A stretch of 64,000 bases of DNA from Branchinecta lynchi. Taxonomy: Eukaryota > Arthropoda > Branchiopoda > Anostraca > Branchinectidae. The stretch covers positions 28,972,533-29,036,532 of the forward strand of contig JAKZAP010000001.1 of the NCBI GenBank assembly GCA_023053575.1. The letters are read 5' to 3'. The position numbers were made by a program, and so were the translations under genes. Shown here in pieces: positions 45,301 through 54,339 of this stretch. Below the pieces are notes generated by a model, which made no database searches, was not told the origin of the DNA, and worked only from the letters and a program-made list of their open reading frames with translations. Numbering within the stretch: position 1 is the first letter of the stretch; the number at the start of each line of letters is the position of its first letter.

Positions 45301-48209
45301 TTTATTCAAATAATGTTTTCAACGGATACGTCAGCTATGATTCTTCATCAGCGATATTTCGGCCCTACTTGGTAAGGGTCCTCGTCAGGCTGTCAATCCT
45401 CTTGTTCAACTTCGGTGAAGGAAACAAACCTGTACTTACAGGCCAAGACCGCCAAAATATCGCTGATGAAGAATCATAGCTGACGTATCCGTTGAAAACA
45501 TTGTTTGAATAAATTCTTCCTGCATGGAGTCTTAAACACGGTAGATTAAACTAAAGTATATTTACAAACTACCTAACACGGTTAAAACTTACATGAAAAC
45601 ATTTCAGCGACTGATCGTCTATCCATCTCAGACTTTGACTATCGAATGCCTCCTCCGTCCACCCCTTGTCAACGTTGGGTTTGGCATTTGGTGTGGGGGA
45701 CACCAAATGCCAAACCCTAACGTTGACAAAAGAAATTCCCTAAGCGTTTACTTTTCCCGACTTCAAAATCAATGGTGTTGCCGAATGCTGCGGAAAGTAT
45801 CGTACTTCTGAGTTAATAGATTGTTATCATGCAACCAGAGCAAAATAACTCTAGGGAGTAACGGGCTAACTTTGAAACAGTGACACACAGTTAAATCGCA
45901 GCGACACTAGCTCCGCTAACGGACACGAACATCCCTACTGAAATTTGACCAATTGTCAACGAGCGCTGGCTCTGATGCAGAGCAAAATATGAACAGTTCG
46001 CTGAAGCTTCTCTCGCGAAGCGAGCTGGGCGGCGCTGCGACGGAGGCCCATTTTTTATGCATGGGGAGGATATGTCTTCGCATTACTCTCTAGAGTTATT
46101 TTGCTCTACATGCAACGCAAGAAGGGGCTCTAAGTCCAGTTTTCCGTCAGTGTCAGTGTGAAACCTCCCACGGATAAGTCAGACTCATATCAATATCAAT
46201 ATAGGTAAAACAGCATACGTGATACATATGTAATCTTGGGCTTTTGCCCACTTGTTACCAGTGAACCGATGAAGTTATTACTCTTTACTTCCGAGGTCCC
46301 GCGATGGACCTTTCGTGCCAGTTCAGTGTTGGTAGTCTCACCGTGGGCTAAATCCAACTTGCGAACATAACCATAGCGTGCGAACGGGGGAATTTCTCGA
46401 CTCTTCAAAGCCGTATTTGGGATCGTAGTCTTTCGTTTGGTGATTAAAGCTGACTTACTATATTGATAAATTAGTATCACAAAATATCCTGATTCTTCAC
46501 AACGGCTTTTCTTTGGGATCGACTAAAACCAGGAAGGGAAGGGAACGCGAGAAAAGCAGGAAGGGCTACTAAAACCAGGAAGGGCACACTAAACGAGGAA
46601 GGGCATCCTAAAACGAGGAAGGCTTTCGCCAGAATTCGCCGCACCGTTCCCTTCCTCTATTTAGTATTATTTGAGGGGTCGGCAACTTTTCAAATTCGAA
46701 GTTCACCATCCCTTCCTCGTTTTAGTAAGCCCTTCCTGGTTAGTCGCCTACCGTCAGAACGATAAATGAAACGGTGAATTACAATTTCTATAGTTGCCGA
46801 CCCCTCACTGACCTTAATGCCTACCCATGTCAGGATACTAAAACGAGGAAGGGATGGTGAACTTTGAATTTGAGAAACTGCTGACCCCTGAAATAATACT
46901 AAATAGAGGAAGGGAACAGTGCTGCGAATTCTGGCGACAGCCTTCCTGGTTTTAGGATGCCCTTCCTCGTTTTAGTATGCCCTTCCTGGTTTTAGTATGC
47001 CTTCCTGCTTTTCTGGCGTTCCCTTCCCTTCCTGGTTTTAGTCGATCCCCTTTTCTTTGGCTTATTTCTAACTCGCATCTCAATCACCTCTCGTCTCGTC
47101 TCAATCTATTCTGCGTCAAAACCACTCTTCCGTTCCTGCTCTCCGTTACCACAGTTTCCGCTATTGCACCAGAAAGGATATTCCTAAAAACCTCAGTACC
47201 CAGGATGCTTTACCAAAATCTGTGTTTTTTCAGCCGGATATCCAAAACCTCAGCTTCCAGGATATTCTACCAAAATCTACGTTCCCAAGGGAAATGGATG
47301 TTATTTTACGTCTTTTATATTTTCTGAGCTAAGAATAAAATCGCTTCTGATAATTAATTATTAATGACCAACCCAATGTCACACATTTTAGCTACAGCCA
47401 AAGATAAGGTAATGTATTAGTATCAACCTATACAGGCCTAGCTGGTCGTCCCGATCTCCGATTCTCTGTCCACAACCAGGGAGTGCGTATTCTCGCCGTT
47501 CCCCGAGGAGATTTCCCGAAGAATCCCACGATTCCTAGAAATTCACCGAGGATTTCTGAAAAAAAAAAAAATCGGAACAGTTGATCTATACTTTGTGTCA
47601 CTCTAGCGTATTCTGTACTTTGACCTACTCGTAATGATAATATTTTCAGCCATTGTTTGAGGAAGAAAGCATGACTTTCTCGTTCGAGGGATACTCGTCT
47701 AATAAAACGAATTGAATTTGTATATATCATTGACCACCTACTAGGACAGTACCAAGAGCTTCATTCATTGGGTTTAGTTGGGATGGCTGGTGGTGTTCTC
47801 TTCCCTGGTATCTTAAAGTCGACAAATAATAGTGTAATCCGTGAGGTAGTTTCTTTCGTTTTGAATGCAATGAAAAGAAGAAAATAGTTTGTGTTTCATT
47901 ATTAGTGTTATAAATTGTTGTTGGCGCTTCAGGAATCTGTTGTGTGGCCGTATTAGGCTTTTTCCAATAAATTATTATAATTATTATACACGATTTAATT
48001 TTATTTCTTGTCCATAGGTGGCAGAATCGACCAGGCTCACCACGATGGACGGGCTAAAGCCGCATTTGAAGAAACTGTCGAGTTCGAAAAGGCCATTTCA
48101 TACGCACTTAGCGTTGTCGATCGCGAGGAAACACTGATAATCGTCACGGCTGACCATGCTCATACTATGACCATCAACGGCTATCCGAGAAGAGGGAACA
48201 ATATCTTCG
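33278..48209 (+). CDS. Alkaline phosphatase, gene 2 (tandem paralogue, 3' end outside window)
   Basis: Second alkaline phosphatase in the same orientation, about 6.6 kb after gene 1. Coding exons are 33278-33335, 35843-36072, 38451-38624, 43612-43803, 44647-44983 and 48018-48209, giving 394 codons plus one base without a stop. Seen: a signal peptide, FLGDGM metal-ligand Asp, catalytic-serine motif [25 protein letters not shown], and TADHAH. Intron phases match gene 1 at every junction. Sequons NCS, NST and NET suggest N-glycosylation in the secretory pathway. The C-terminal exon carrying the last Zn-ligand His is not found between 48210 and 64000, so it presumably lies beyond the window; loss of the 3' end cannot be excluded. 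Confidence 0.92.
33509..33682. mobile_element. hAT-type non-autonomous element, family G, copy 3
   Basis: Ends TAGAGGCGTAACTTAAGG and TGCTAGGAACGCCTCTG. Flanks GACGCAGT and GATACAGT match at 6 of 8. Oriented opposite to the 30155 copy inside (GGTTTTACTGACTGG.., ACCAACCAGTCTGTAAAATA) and shorter. It lies 170 bases into intron 1 of gene 2. Confidence 0.75.
34150..34640. repeat. Possible minus-strand retroelement 3' region
   Basis: The plus strand is A-rich with TTTATTTTGCAC and many ACAAAAATAC stretches. The minus strand has a short open frame (34429-34668) reading [18 protein letters not shown]. This suggests a 3' untranslated region of a minus-strand retroelement, but no domain proves it. 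Confidence 0.3.
34642..34736. repeat. Near-perfect 95-bp hairpin
   Basis: The left arm TTTTATAAGTAGTGAACTGA is complementary to the right end TCAGTTCACTACTTATAAAA, and pairing continues through TGCTCCTCAGCC / GGCTGAGGAG around a 10-nt loop. One arm only is present at 20890-20935. Confidence 0.88.
35413..35720. repeat. Partial copy of the TA-flanked family J
   Basis: Starts CACTGTCAGTAGTTTCATAG and follows the 37202 copy for about 130 bases (GATGCGCAGTTTT, GCCAGGAAGAGCCGA). The right inverted end is missing; the remainder resembles 8230-8310. Confidence 0.65.
35843..36072 (+). CDS. Gene 2, N-terminal exon of the mature enzyme
   Basis: 230 nt; acceptor TTATTCTGCAG, donor AAG|GTAATT. It encodes [26 protein letters not shown] with the metal-ligand Asp, SRIYKGQ, and [11 protein letters not shown]. 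The donor is followed within six bases by the inverted repeat of a tandem-repeat element (36078 on). Confidence 0.93.
36078..36948. repeat. Tandem 255-bp repeats bounded by an inverted repeat
   Basis: GAAGAAACCAACGAAAATGG recurs at 36118, 36374 and 36629, spacing 256 and 255 bp. Left boundary TCACAAAAAAATCAACG and right boundary CGTTGATTTTTTGTGA are inverted repeats extending through CCCATTTTCGTTGG. The unit carries short frames on both strands, but the frames differ between units, so I do not call a gene. It starts six bases after the exon 35843-36072 donor. Confidence 0.88.
37202..37512. mobile_element. TA-flanked non-autonomous element, family J, copy 1
   Basis: Ends CACTGTCAGAAGCTTCATAA and CTTCTGACAGTG, flanked by TA (37200-37201, 37513-37514). 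GATGCGCGGTTCCAACAGAC near the left pairs with TCTGTTGAAACCGCACATCC near the right. TA flanks fit Tc1/mariner-type transposition. Confidence 0.85.
37748..38210. mobile_element. hAT-type non-autonomous element, family A, copy 3
   Basis: Ends CGGAGCAAAATAACC and GTTATTTTGCTCTC. Target duplication GCCGGACT (37740-37747) and GTCGGACT (38211-38218), one mismatch. Internal short tandem repeat CTGTCCACTTTARTCT at 38087-38190. Lies about 240 bases before gene 2 exon 38451. Confidence 0.85.
38451..38624 (+). CDS. Gene 2, catalytic-serine exon
   Basis: 174 nt, phase 0; acceptor TTATTTTAG, donor CAG|GTTAGT. It encodes [19 protein letters not shown] with the nucleophilic serine intact, a sequon NCS, and ends MKWAQ. 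Confidence 0.94.
38910..39850 (+). repeat. Family C repeat, copy 3
   Basis: Starts TTTTTGGGATCCCAAAACG, with a CCGTCCGTCTGTCCGTCC tract, and ends TTTTTTGGATCCCATCGACA. It has four internal units with CCGGAATCCGG-type blocks. Confidence 0.88.
39885..41300 (+). repeat. Dispersed repeat K
   Basis: 39895-40300 matches 58982-59420 (AGTGTTCCTTGGAACAATCC, GGGGTCTAGTTGTGCC, TTCATGGGCAACTGGG). 40440-41165 matches 62995-63690 (GGTCTCAAGTCCAACTCTTG, AGACGACGCGACGTACTTT, GTTTAAAGGGTGGGACTGGC). The end ACCATACTCCGTCTTTACCT recurs at 5750. No domain seen; it looks like an untranslated part of a retroelement. Confidence 0.75.
41320..41602. mobile_element. Harbinger-like miniature element, copy 1
   Basis: Ends GGTTGCGTTCCACG and GGAACGCAACC, flanked by TTA on both sides (41317-41319, 41603-41605). 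Three-base TTA duplications are the hallmark of PIF/Harbinger insertion. The inside is packed with GTTAAC and AACGATCGTTAA palindromes. Confidence 0.85.
41847..42015. mobile_element. TA-flanked foldback element, family D, copy 2
   Basis: Ends CACCGTAAAAAGTTTCTCCG and TTTTTTTTTGCAGTG with TA flanks (41845-41846, 42016-42017). Like the 10290 copy it holds GTTAACTGCAGTATTTGCTA and its complement. Confidence 0.8.
42018..43079. other. Intronic sequence, nothing recognised
   Basis: A-rich intron of gene 2 with an A run at 42687-42703. No coding frame, repeat boundary or RNA gene could be supported. Confidence 0.4.
43080..43556 (+). repeat. Dispersed repeat H, copy 3
   Basis: Contains TTTACTTCGTTGCTCC, TTCACGAATAATCAATTTTC and GTGGAATTTCC, and ends GTTGGCTTTTCAGTTAAACT. 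Its end is 56 bases before gene 2 exon 43612. Confidence 0.7.
43612..43803 (+). CDS. Gene 2, Mg-site exon
   Basis: 192 nt, phase 0; acceptor ATATATTTAG, donor AAG|GTAATT. It encodes [19 protein letters not shown] followed by SGTYAH, with the Mg/Zn-site His and Thr present, and CDDIAEQL. Same length as the gene 1 exon. Confidence 0.94.
43847..44326 (+). other. Open frame of 159 codons inside a gene 2 intron, unrecognised
   Basis: It opens at ATG 43847, shortly after the exon 43612-43803 donor, and ends at 44326 with no match to a family I know. The composition is ordinary, with Ser/Thr-rich and hydrophobic parts ([13 protein letters not shown] at the end). It may be a chance frame or an element remnant. 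Confidence 0.15.
44647..44983 (+). CDS. Gene 2, VILGGGR exon
   Basis: 337 nt, entering phase 0 and leaving phase 1; acceptor TTTCATAG, donor GAAG|GTAAGG. It starts [12 protein letters not shown], contains [13 protein letters not shown] and sequons NST and NET, and ends VLLVEG with the metal-ligand Glu. Confidence 0.94.
45301..45513. repeat. Hammerhead-like foldback, copy 3
   Basis: About 57-bp terminal inverted repeats start TTTATTCAAATAATGTTTTC and end complementary at 45513. On the minus strand the left part reads CTGACGA (45388-45382), stem GGACCCTTACC..GGGCC, GAAA (45360-45357), TATCGCTGATG. The right part has lost the CTGANGA box. No target duplication is evident. Confidence 0.75.
45666..45729. 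repeat. 64-bp hairpin with a tiny loop
   Basis: The left arm TTGTCAACGTTGGGTTTGGC pairs with the right arm ending CCAAACCCTAACGTTGACAA, with one bulged A and a loop of about five G. Confidence 0.88.
45836..46108. mobile_element. hAT-type non-autonomous element, family A, copy 4
   Basis: Ends CAGAGCAAAATAACTCTAGG and CTCTAGAGTTATTTTGCTCT. Target duplication CATGCAAC is perfect (45828-45835, 46109-46116). Shortest of the four copies with the best-kept ends. Confidence 0.92.
46240..47340 (+). repeat. Dispersed repeat E, copy split by a foldback element
   Basis: 46240-46514 and 47050-47340 together match the reverse complement of 11632-12095, the break falling exactly at the foldback insertion. 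Confidence 0.85.
46515..47049. mobile_element. Mutator-like foldback element
   Basis: Long inverted repeats (over 200 bp) begin GGGATCGACTAAAACCAGGA and end TCCTGGTTTTAGTCGATCCC. The target duplication CTTTTCTTT (46506-46514, 47050-47058) is 9 bp and perfect, the usual length for Mutator-type insertion. Arms are built of AAAACGAGGAAGGGC repeats. No coding frame. Confidence 0.93.
48018..48209 (+). CDS. Gene 2, metal-ligand exon (GRIDQAHH / TADHAH)
   Basis: 192 nt, phase 1 at both ends; acceptor GTCCATAG, donor TTCG|GTATGT. It encodes [12 protein letters not shown] and [12 protein letters not shown]; all four metal-ligand positions are kept. The next exon should begin with the GPGY segment, but no such frame is visible in the remaining 15.8 kb. 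Confidence 0.93.
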
Positions 48210-49930
48210 GTATGTTGTTTTCTTGGTTCAAGCAAGGGCACATAATAGCTTATTCAACTCAGTTCCTCACTTCTATTGATATGATATGATATATAGTCAC
48301 ACGAAAAAAAAAAACAAAAAAAAAAACGCCGAACAAAAAATAGATGCGCAAAGACTTCAAAGGTTATCCAACCTGAGACAAGATTTAAAATTTCCAGAGA
48401 AGTGTTTCCTTCAGAATAATCTATCTGGCTTAAAAAGGAACCAACAAATATGGCAAACACACTTGATTGAAGCTAATTGAATGGTTTACATATTGGATAA
48501 ATAAATATTGCTTCAATATTTCTAGTTAAATACATTTTTCTTTTCAAACAAGATCCCTTCATTCTCACCTTACCTCGATTGACAGCAAAATGATAAAAAA
48601 GGTAAAGTTAGCAAAGTCAACAGCCAGAAAATCCCATTTCAAAGCAGCTTCAAAAAAACAAAAGGCACAGAGTCTAAATATTTTGGACACATGACTGTTC
48701 AAAATGTCATATTTTGCCTCTTGACTGTCAGGACAGCATGTACGTTCCATTTAAAGTTCAATGGGCACATCAAACTACCCCAATCCCACTCTGAAACAAT
48801 CTAGGAACAATGCTTACCCCCTAGATCAGCAGCTTTTTCTACAGTTTCCTCTCTGTGATATTTCAAAGCGTAATTTTTTGGGCCAGTACATGCTCAATTG
48901 ACTAGCTTGGACAAAGATAAAAGTGATGTTTCTTATAATACTTAGTAGATCTTTATTTTATGGATAAATCATCTTGTGTAATTCAGATTTGAATAGGTAT
49001 TTGTTTCTGAATGATTTTTGCAGCTATGTTATTTGTTTTAAGCTTATTGCATATTCTGGTACATTTTATAAAGCAAGCTAATCAAGCTTCACAACGCTAT
49101 TCCACAAAGAAAAACTTTGAATAGGCATTTTAAGCCATGGAACTTCTGATGAAACACTAGAACAATCAGGTAAAGTGCATCTGCGGCTTGACTTTGGTGA
49201 CATCTCAAATATATCCTTTTCTATCAAGCATTGCTGGGAGTTTTGGAATTTCCTGCCACGATATCCCAGCTCCTAAGGTTTGGATCGCCGAAATGCCAGA
49301 GAGGTAAAGACTAGGGATAACAAGAAAACGGCCGATTTTCGTAGCGCTTTCTAAAGGAAGTCGGAAATGCTTATTTCTGAAGCATTTAATACAAAGTAAA
49401 GCATTAGAAGTGTCCATTTTGCTTTAACATTTTCGCGGCAAAAATAGAGGGAGTGTAAAAACGTGGTCAGGTACCGCTCCTGTACTACCACAAAAAAAAT
49501 CTTTCACGTTGTGCCATACCCACACCCACACGGATGCACCTAGCACAACTCTTTATGCTTACGAATTTCTTTTAACTAAAATCCCCATAAACCAGTCCTC
49601 GTTCAACTTTTCTTAGACGAGTGAGAGGTGTTTAACTGGACTTTGTCCAGGATAAGTCAAAACGTAGGGTGTGTTGAGAACTGAGATTAATTTTTAATTT
49701 TGAGATTTAATTTATTCTGTTTGTTTGACATAATAGCAAATTTGGTTTATAACCACGATACCAGTAGTCGATTTTTACAATAAACTTTTTATCTATCTCG
49801 ATCATTCACCATTCATCTTAAAGGTGTTAAGTAGCTACTGTACCTTATTTTTATTTTTAACTTAGTATAAAGTTATAGATTTTATCAGTTGATGGAAGTC
49901 GATTGGTCGACATGATTTATTATTACTGCA
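48210..49930. other. Sequence after the last visible gene 2 exon, no gene seen
   Basis: An A-rich tract at 48303-48340, then ordinary AT-rich DNA. I searched for the missing C-terminal exon (GPGY, HGGDD, ARGP segments) and did not find it. Confidence 0.4.
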
Positions 49931-49944
49931 GGGTCGCTGTCACT

Positions 49945-50515
49945 ACCCCCACCCGTCAGTTCGTCCACCCGTCAGTTCGCCCACTTCCAAAATCCGACAG
50001 TTCGCCCACCCGTCAGTTCGCCCAACGTCAGTACACCCACCCGTCACTACGCCCACCCGTCACTACTCCCACCCGTCACTACGCCCACCCGTCACTACGC
50101 CCACCCGTCACTACACCCACTCGTCACTACGTCCACCCGTCAGTTCACCCACCCGTCACTACTCCCACCCGTCAGTTCGCCCAACGTCAGTTGACCCACC
50201 CGTCAGTTCACCCACCGTCAGTTCGGCCACCCGTCGTTTGGCCCAAAAATCCGTCAGTTGACCCACCCGTCATTTCGCCTAAGAATACGTCAGTTCGCCC
50301 AATTTTCCGACAGTTTGCCCACCCGTCAGTTGGCCCAAAAATCCGTCAGTTACCTATCCGTCATTTCGCCTAAAAATCCGTCAGTTCGCCCAATTTTTAT
50401 GACAGTCACCCACCCGTCATTTCGCCTAAAAATCTGTCAGTTAGCCCAACTTTTCCGACATTTCGCCTACCCGTCATTTGGCCCAACAATCCGACAGTTG
50501 GCCCAACTTTGCTAG
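49945..50515 (+). repeat. CGTCAGTTCGCCCACC minisatellite, + orientation
   Basis: About 30 units built on CCCGTCANTNCGCCCA with 16-24 bp spacing, including ACTACGCCCACCCGTC subrepeats in the middle and AAAAATCCGTCAGTT longer units later. The array is open in one + frame (PTRH-YAHPSLRPPV repeats), a by-product of unit length. Confidence 0.93.
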
Positions 50516-51989
50516 ATCAGTAACATCTATGAAGAAGGGGCGCGAACCCAGGGGAATAATCAGAAGGAGCGAACCTTTTTTCATTTAATTAGGGTCGATA
50601 CAAAATTTCTTTGGGTGCGACTGTTCTGTTTGCTTAAAAAAAAGATCCCGTTCACGTGAAGATGGGTGAAAAGAAAAGCTGTTCAAATAGTTTGTAACAA
50701 ACTTTGTTGCTTGATAAAGAGGTTGTTGCTAACGCCGGCCGAGCTAACGAGCTCGTATCCCTGCCGGCCCCCAGTGATCAAAATATATTGTCACAAAGTA
50801 TTTTTGAAATAAAAGAACCTGAACCTGAACCTGCTTATTTTTACGGAAATTGAAAGGTTTTTGCAACGATACGCGCAAACAGACCTATCCAAAGTTCAAC
50901 ATGCTAGGTAGGTTTCGGAACTGTATTTCGTCGTTTTTTATGTTATTTTTTCACTATAATAATTACGTAAACATTTAGTCAGAAATATCAGAAGCTTGTT
51001 TTTCGATTCTGCATAAAATACGAAAGGAAAATATAGTGTATGAGCACAAAAGTAAAAGGTAAAAACAGAGTAACGTGCAGCGAAAGTTTTCGACTGGCAA
51101 CTCGATTGGGAGTAGTTCACAAGGGAATAAAAAGTAAAAGCATAGTAGGAATAAGGGGTGGCCCGAAGGAGCGGAGATTCACCCCTCTCCTGCCTTTTGC
51201 TAAGTCCTATCACTCTTTTAGTTTGGCCTCATCGAGGTCCCGGACGCTCGTTTTATTTTAAGACAATCCGAATTTTTTTTTTTTTTTTTTTAATTTTGGC
51301 ACTTTTGTCCAGCTTCAGTCGTAAATCCGTCCCTGTCAAAGGCAAGCCGAGTCGTTTAAACCAGGTTTCAAACCCCGTTAGGTCGGTGGTATGATATGAT
51401 TTTTTGTGCTACAATGGTAGTGCTAAAGAACATCTGCAAAGCCTTCGTGAATTCCAGTCCCTCAGATGGAGATCAGGAAACACCTACAACTCGAAAACAA
51501 TCCTTTTATTGTACGTTATTCGGACTGTAAGCGAACTTTTCGTTCTTCAATTGCCGTGTAGAGCATCGCCCGTCGCGTATCGAGACTCGGACCTAAATTG
51601 AGGGTTAGGTCGTAGATTTTAATGCCAAGCTTTCTCGTGTTGCCTCCTAGTATTTCTTGGAGAGAATATTAGCCCTACTATCAAAAGTAATTGCAATGTA
51701 CGAGACTAAACTCTTTACGGAAATTTTCCTCTTGTTAGTGGGAAGATGGTTTTTCTAATTCTACGTAGCCTACCAACTGAATATAAATAGGACATCAAAG
51801 ATATGTGTTTATATGTGTAAGAACCGAAGGCTTTCAAACCAGGGACCCCAATGTCCAAAAGCTACTTAACTTTTTCGAGAAATTTCGCGGATTAACCACG
51901 ACAGACCAGGGTTACAGATTGCAATATCCATTGCAAGTTTTGGGATTCCATGTAACAAGAGGATATCTCTTGAGAAACAAGACCTAAGG

Positions 51990-52780
51990 TTTCGATGGGA
52001 TCTCAAAAATCTAATGTTTGATCCCGGGAATTGGGTCTTGTCTTCGCTAGATCTAGTCTTCGCCACGCTAACCATCTGAGAAAACCAAGTTCAGATATAC
52101 CTTTATAAGCCATTTCTAGTTTGACGATACTGACCGAAACTTCCTGCTTTACATCTGCCAAATTTCCGGTTTCGGCCAAATTCCGAGTGAACTACTTGTG
52201 CCGCAAAAAAAGAACAATCCAGAAACGAAGTCAGCGTATCTCCTTATCCCTATAAAGAACATCTAATAAATTCAAATAAAACTTTAACTTATACAATTTC
52301 CGGTTTCAACCGGATTCCAGACTAATTATATGTCCGGGTAAAAATGAGTGTCATGTACAGACTCAGCGTCTTTTCTTAGCCCTAAATCTGTCATCTAATC
52401 AAACTTTCGCTTTTAACAAATTTTCCGGTTTGGCCGGATTCCGGGCGAACTAGTTGTTCGACGAGAAAATGGTTTTCATCATCGCGTTCAGTATGTCTTC
52501 TTATTCCATAATAGAACATCTAATCAACTTCAAAGAAAACTTTTAATTCTAACCAACCAACTTTGCCTTATCCGGCAAGAAAATGGTTTTCACCATCGTG
52601 TTCAGCATGTCTTTTTACCCCTTAATTTGACCCCCCCCCCCTAAATGTAGGACTACAGAGCCCATGTACGAACTTGATCTTACCGTTGACAGAAAGAATC
52701 CTCACACCAAGTTTCATCAAAATAGCCCATTCCTTTCGAGATTTATCGTGCTGACAGACGGACAGACGGACGGAAGATTA
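51990..52780 (-). repeat. Family C repeat, minus-strand copy
   Basis: The reverse complement carries the family C order: GACGGACAGACGG tract (52757), GAAACTTGGTGTGAGGATTC, several CCGGAATCCGG units, and AAGACAAGACCCAATTCCCG near 52040. The 5' GGGATCC start is lost. Confidence 0.8.
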
Positions 52781-52902
52781 CTCCATTGGAGACATCCTTT
52801 CTCGTTTAATTAGGATCAACACGAGTTGATTATTAGTGCAGCTTTTATGTTTTCGTAAAGAAGAGTATGAAGATGGGTGCAAAAAAAGAGTTGTAAGCTC
52901 AA

Positions 52903-53915
52903 ATGGCACTTGCAGCTGTATGTAGTAGGTAAGGGGTCTGTCAGATGTTCGGGTCCCGATATGCCTGCCAACTTTCGTCCTGGAAAACGCCATCACAGGA
53001 ATTCTGGAAGGCCCCCCTCCACCTCCTACCCCCAAGTGTCCTGCTCCAGTCCAATTGTGCAAACGATTTATCTAGAATAAATGCTTGTTCTACCCAGCAA
53101 GTTTAACTCCGATCCCTCCATTCTATTCATGCGCACTTTAAGGGAGCTGGAACTTCATTTGTAAGCAAAACCCATGAACATGTATATTTCGCTTAAAAGT
53201 ATTTTTCTTACTTTACAATCAAGATTGGTACTTTAAGGAATAGTCGGATTTGAAAAGTGGCGATTTCTAAGCCAATCTTCTCGAATGTCTAATATTCCAG
53301 CCAAGATCGTCCTAGCACATCTAAGTGCTTTAAATCGTGATCACCGGAATTCATACACCCCCACCCTCCCCTCAAACTCCCCCCACAATCGCCGAAGTCA
53401 ATCCAGTTGTGAAAAAGATTTATCCAGAGCATCTTTTTCTTACTCCCAGAAAGTTCCATCCCAATCTCTCCAGTATCAGCCTTTCACGTATCCCCCCCCC
53501 CCATCTTCCTGACATGAAAAAGATCCCCAGAGACATGTCCTTTGTTCAATTATGAAATTTCACTCAAATCCATCACCCGTTCCAAAGTTACGCATAACTC
53601 GATATTCCAGATTCCCCCTCCCTCCAGTCCCTCACGTCCTAGCACATCTGGAAGTACCCTAACTCGGAAACGTGTGAAAAACTGCCCTAATTTTCCAGAT
53701 TCCTCCGCCCCCTACTCCCCCGCAGATGGTCGGATCGAGAAACTGGTTATATCCAGGTTAGTTTGGTTGGTCCCTGATAAGTCTGCCAAGTTTCATCGTC
53801 CTAGTACATCAGGAAGTACCCTAGCTCGTAAAAGTGTGAGAAAAAAAAACGGACAGACCGACAGACGTAATTACGATAGGTGTATTGCATTTCAGACAGA
53901 GGCTACAAGTGCCAT
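52903..53915. repeat. Family F repeat, copy 3
   Basis: Starts ATGGCACTTGCAGC and ends ACAAGTGCCAT. It has C-run blocks, AAGTTTCATCGTCCTAG-like segments and GGACAGACCGACAGACG near the end, as in the 28566 copy. Confidence 0.8.
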
Positions 53916-54339
53916 AAAAAGAAATTTAAACAGGTCGTATTAAAATTTCAGTACCTCCATTTAATCTTGCGAAAATTGTGAATATTCCTTGAAAAACTGT
54001 GAAAAATTACAAAAAAATTAGAGATAAAGTTGAAAAATAAGACGTTGAGCTAAAATGTGTTGTTTTTTACAAGTTGTCATGTGTCAGACAACAACTGAGG
54101 AACTCACTCAATTCCCTCACTCACCTTGTATCACTGACCAGAATCATGTCCAACAAGTAGTCCAGTCTTCTTACATTTAAAGCTCGATTTTTTTTTACAT
54201 GTAATTTGACGTTGCCATATGCACTAAACTAGTGAATTTCGAGTCCCGGTGTCTCCAATTACGGATATCGAACAGATCTAGTAAAAAGTCGCTTTTATTG
54301 AAATCGAGACTGGTCCAACTTTCGCGTATGAATGCTTCC

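Noticed and set aside
49945..50515. Regularly spaced repeats that might be taken for a CRISPR array
   Set aside because: Units are 16-24 bp without unique spacers of constant length, the genome is eukaryotic, and an inverted copy exists nearby.
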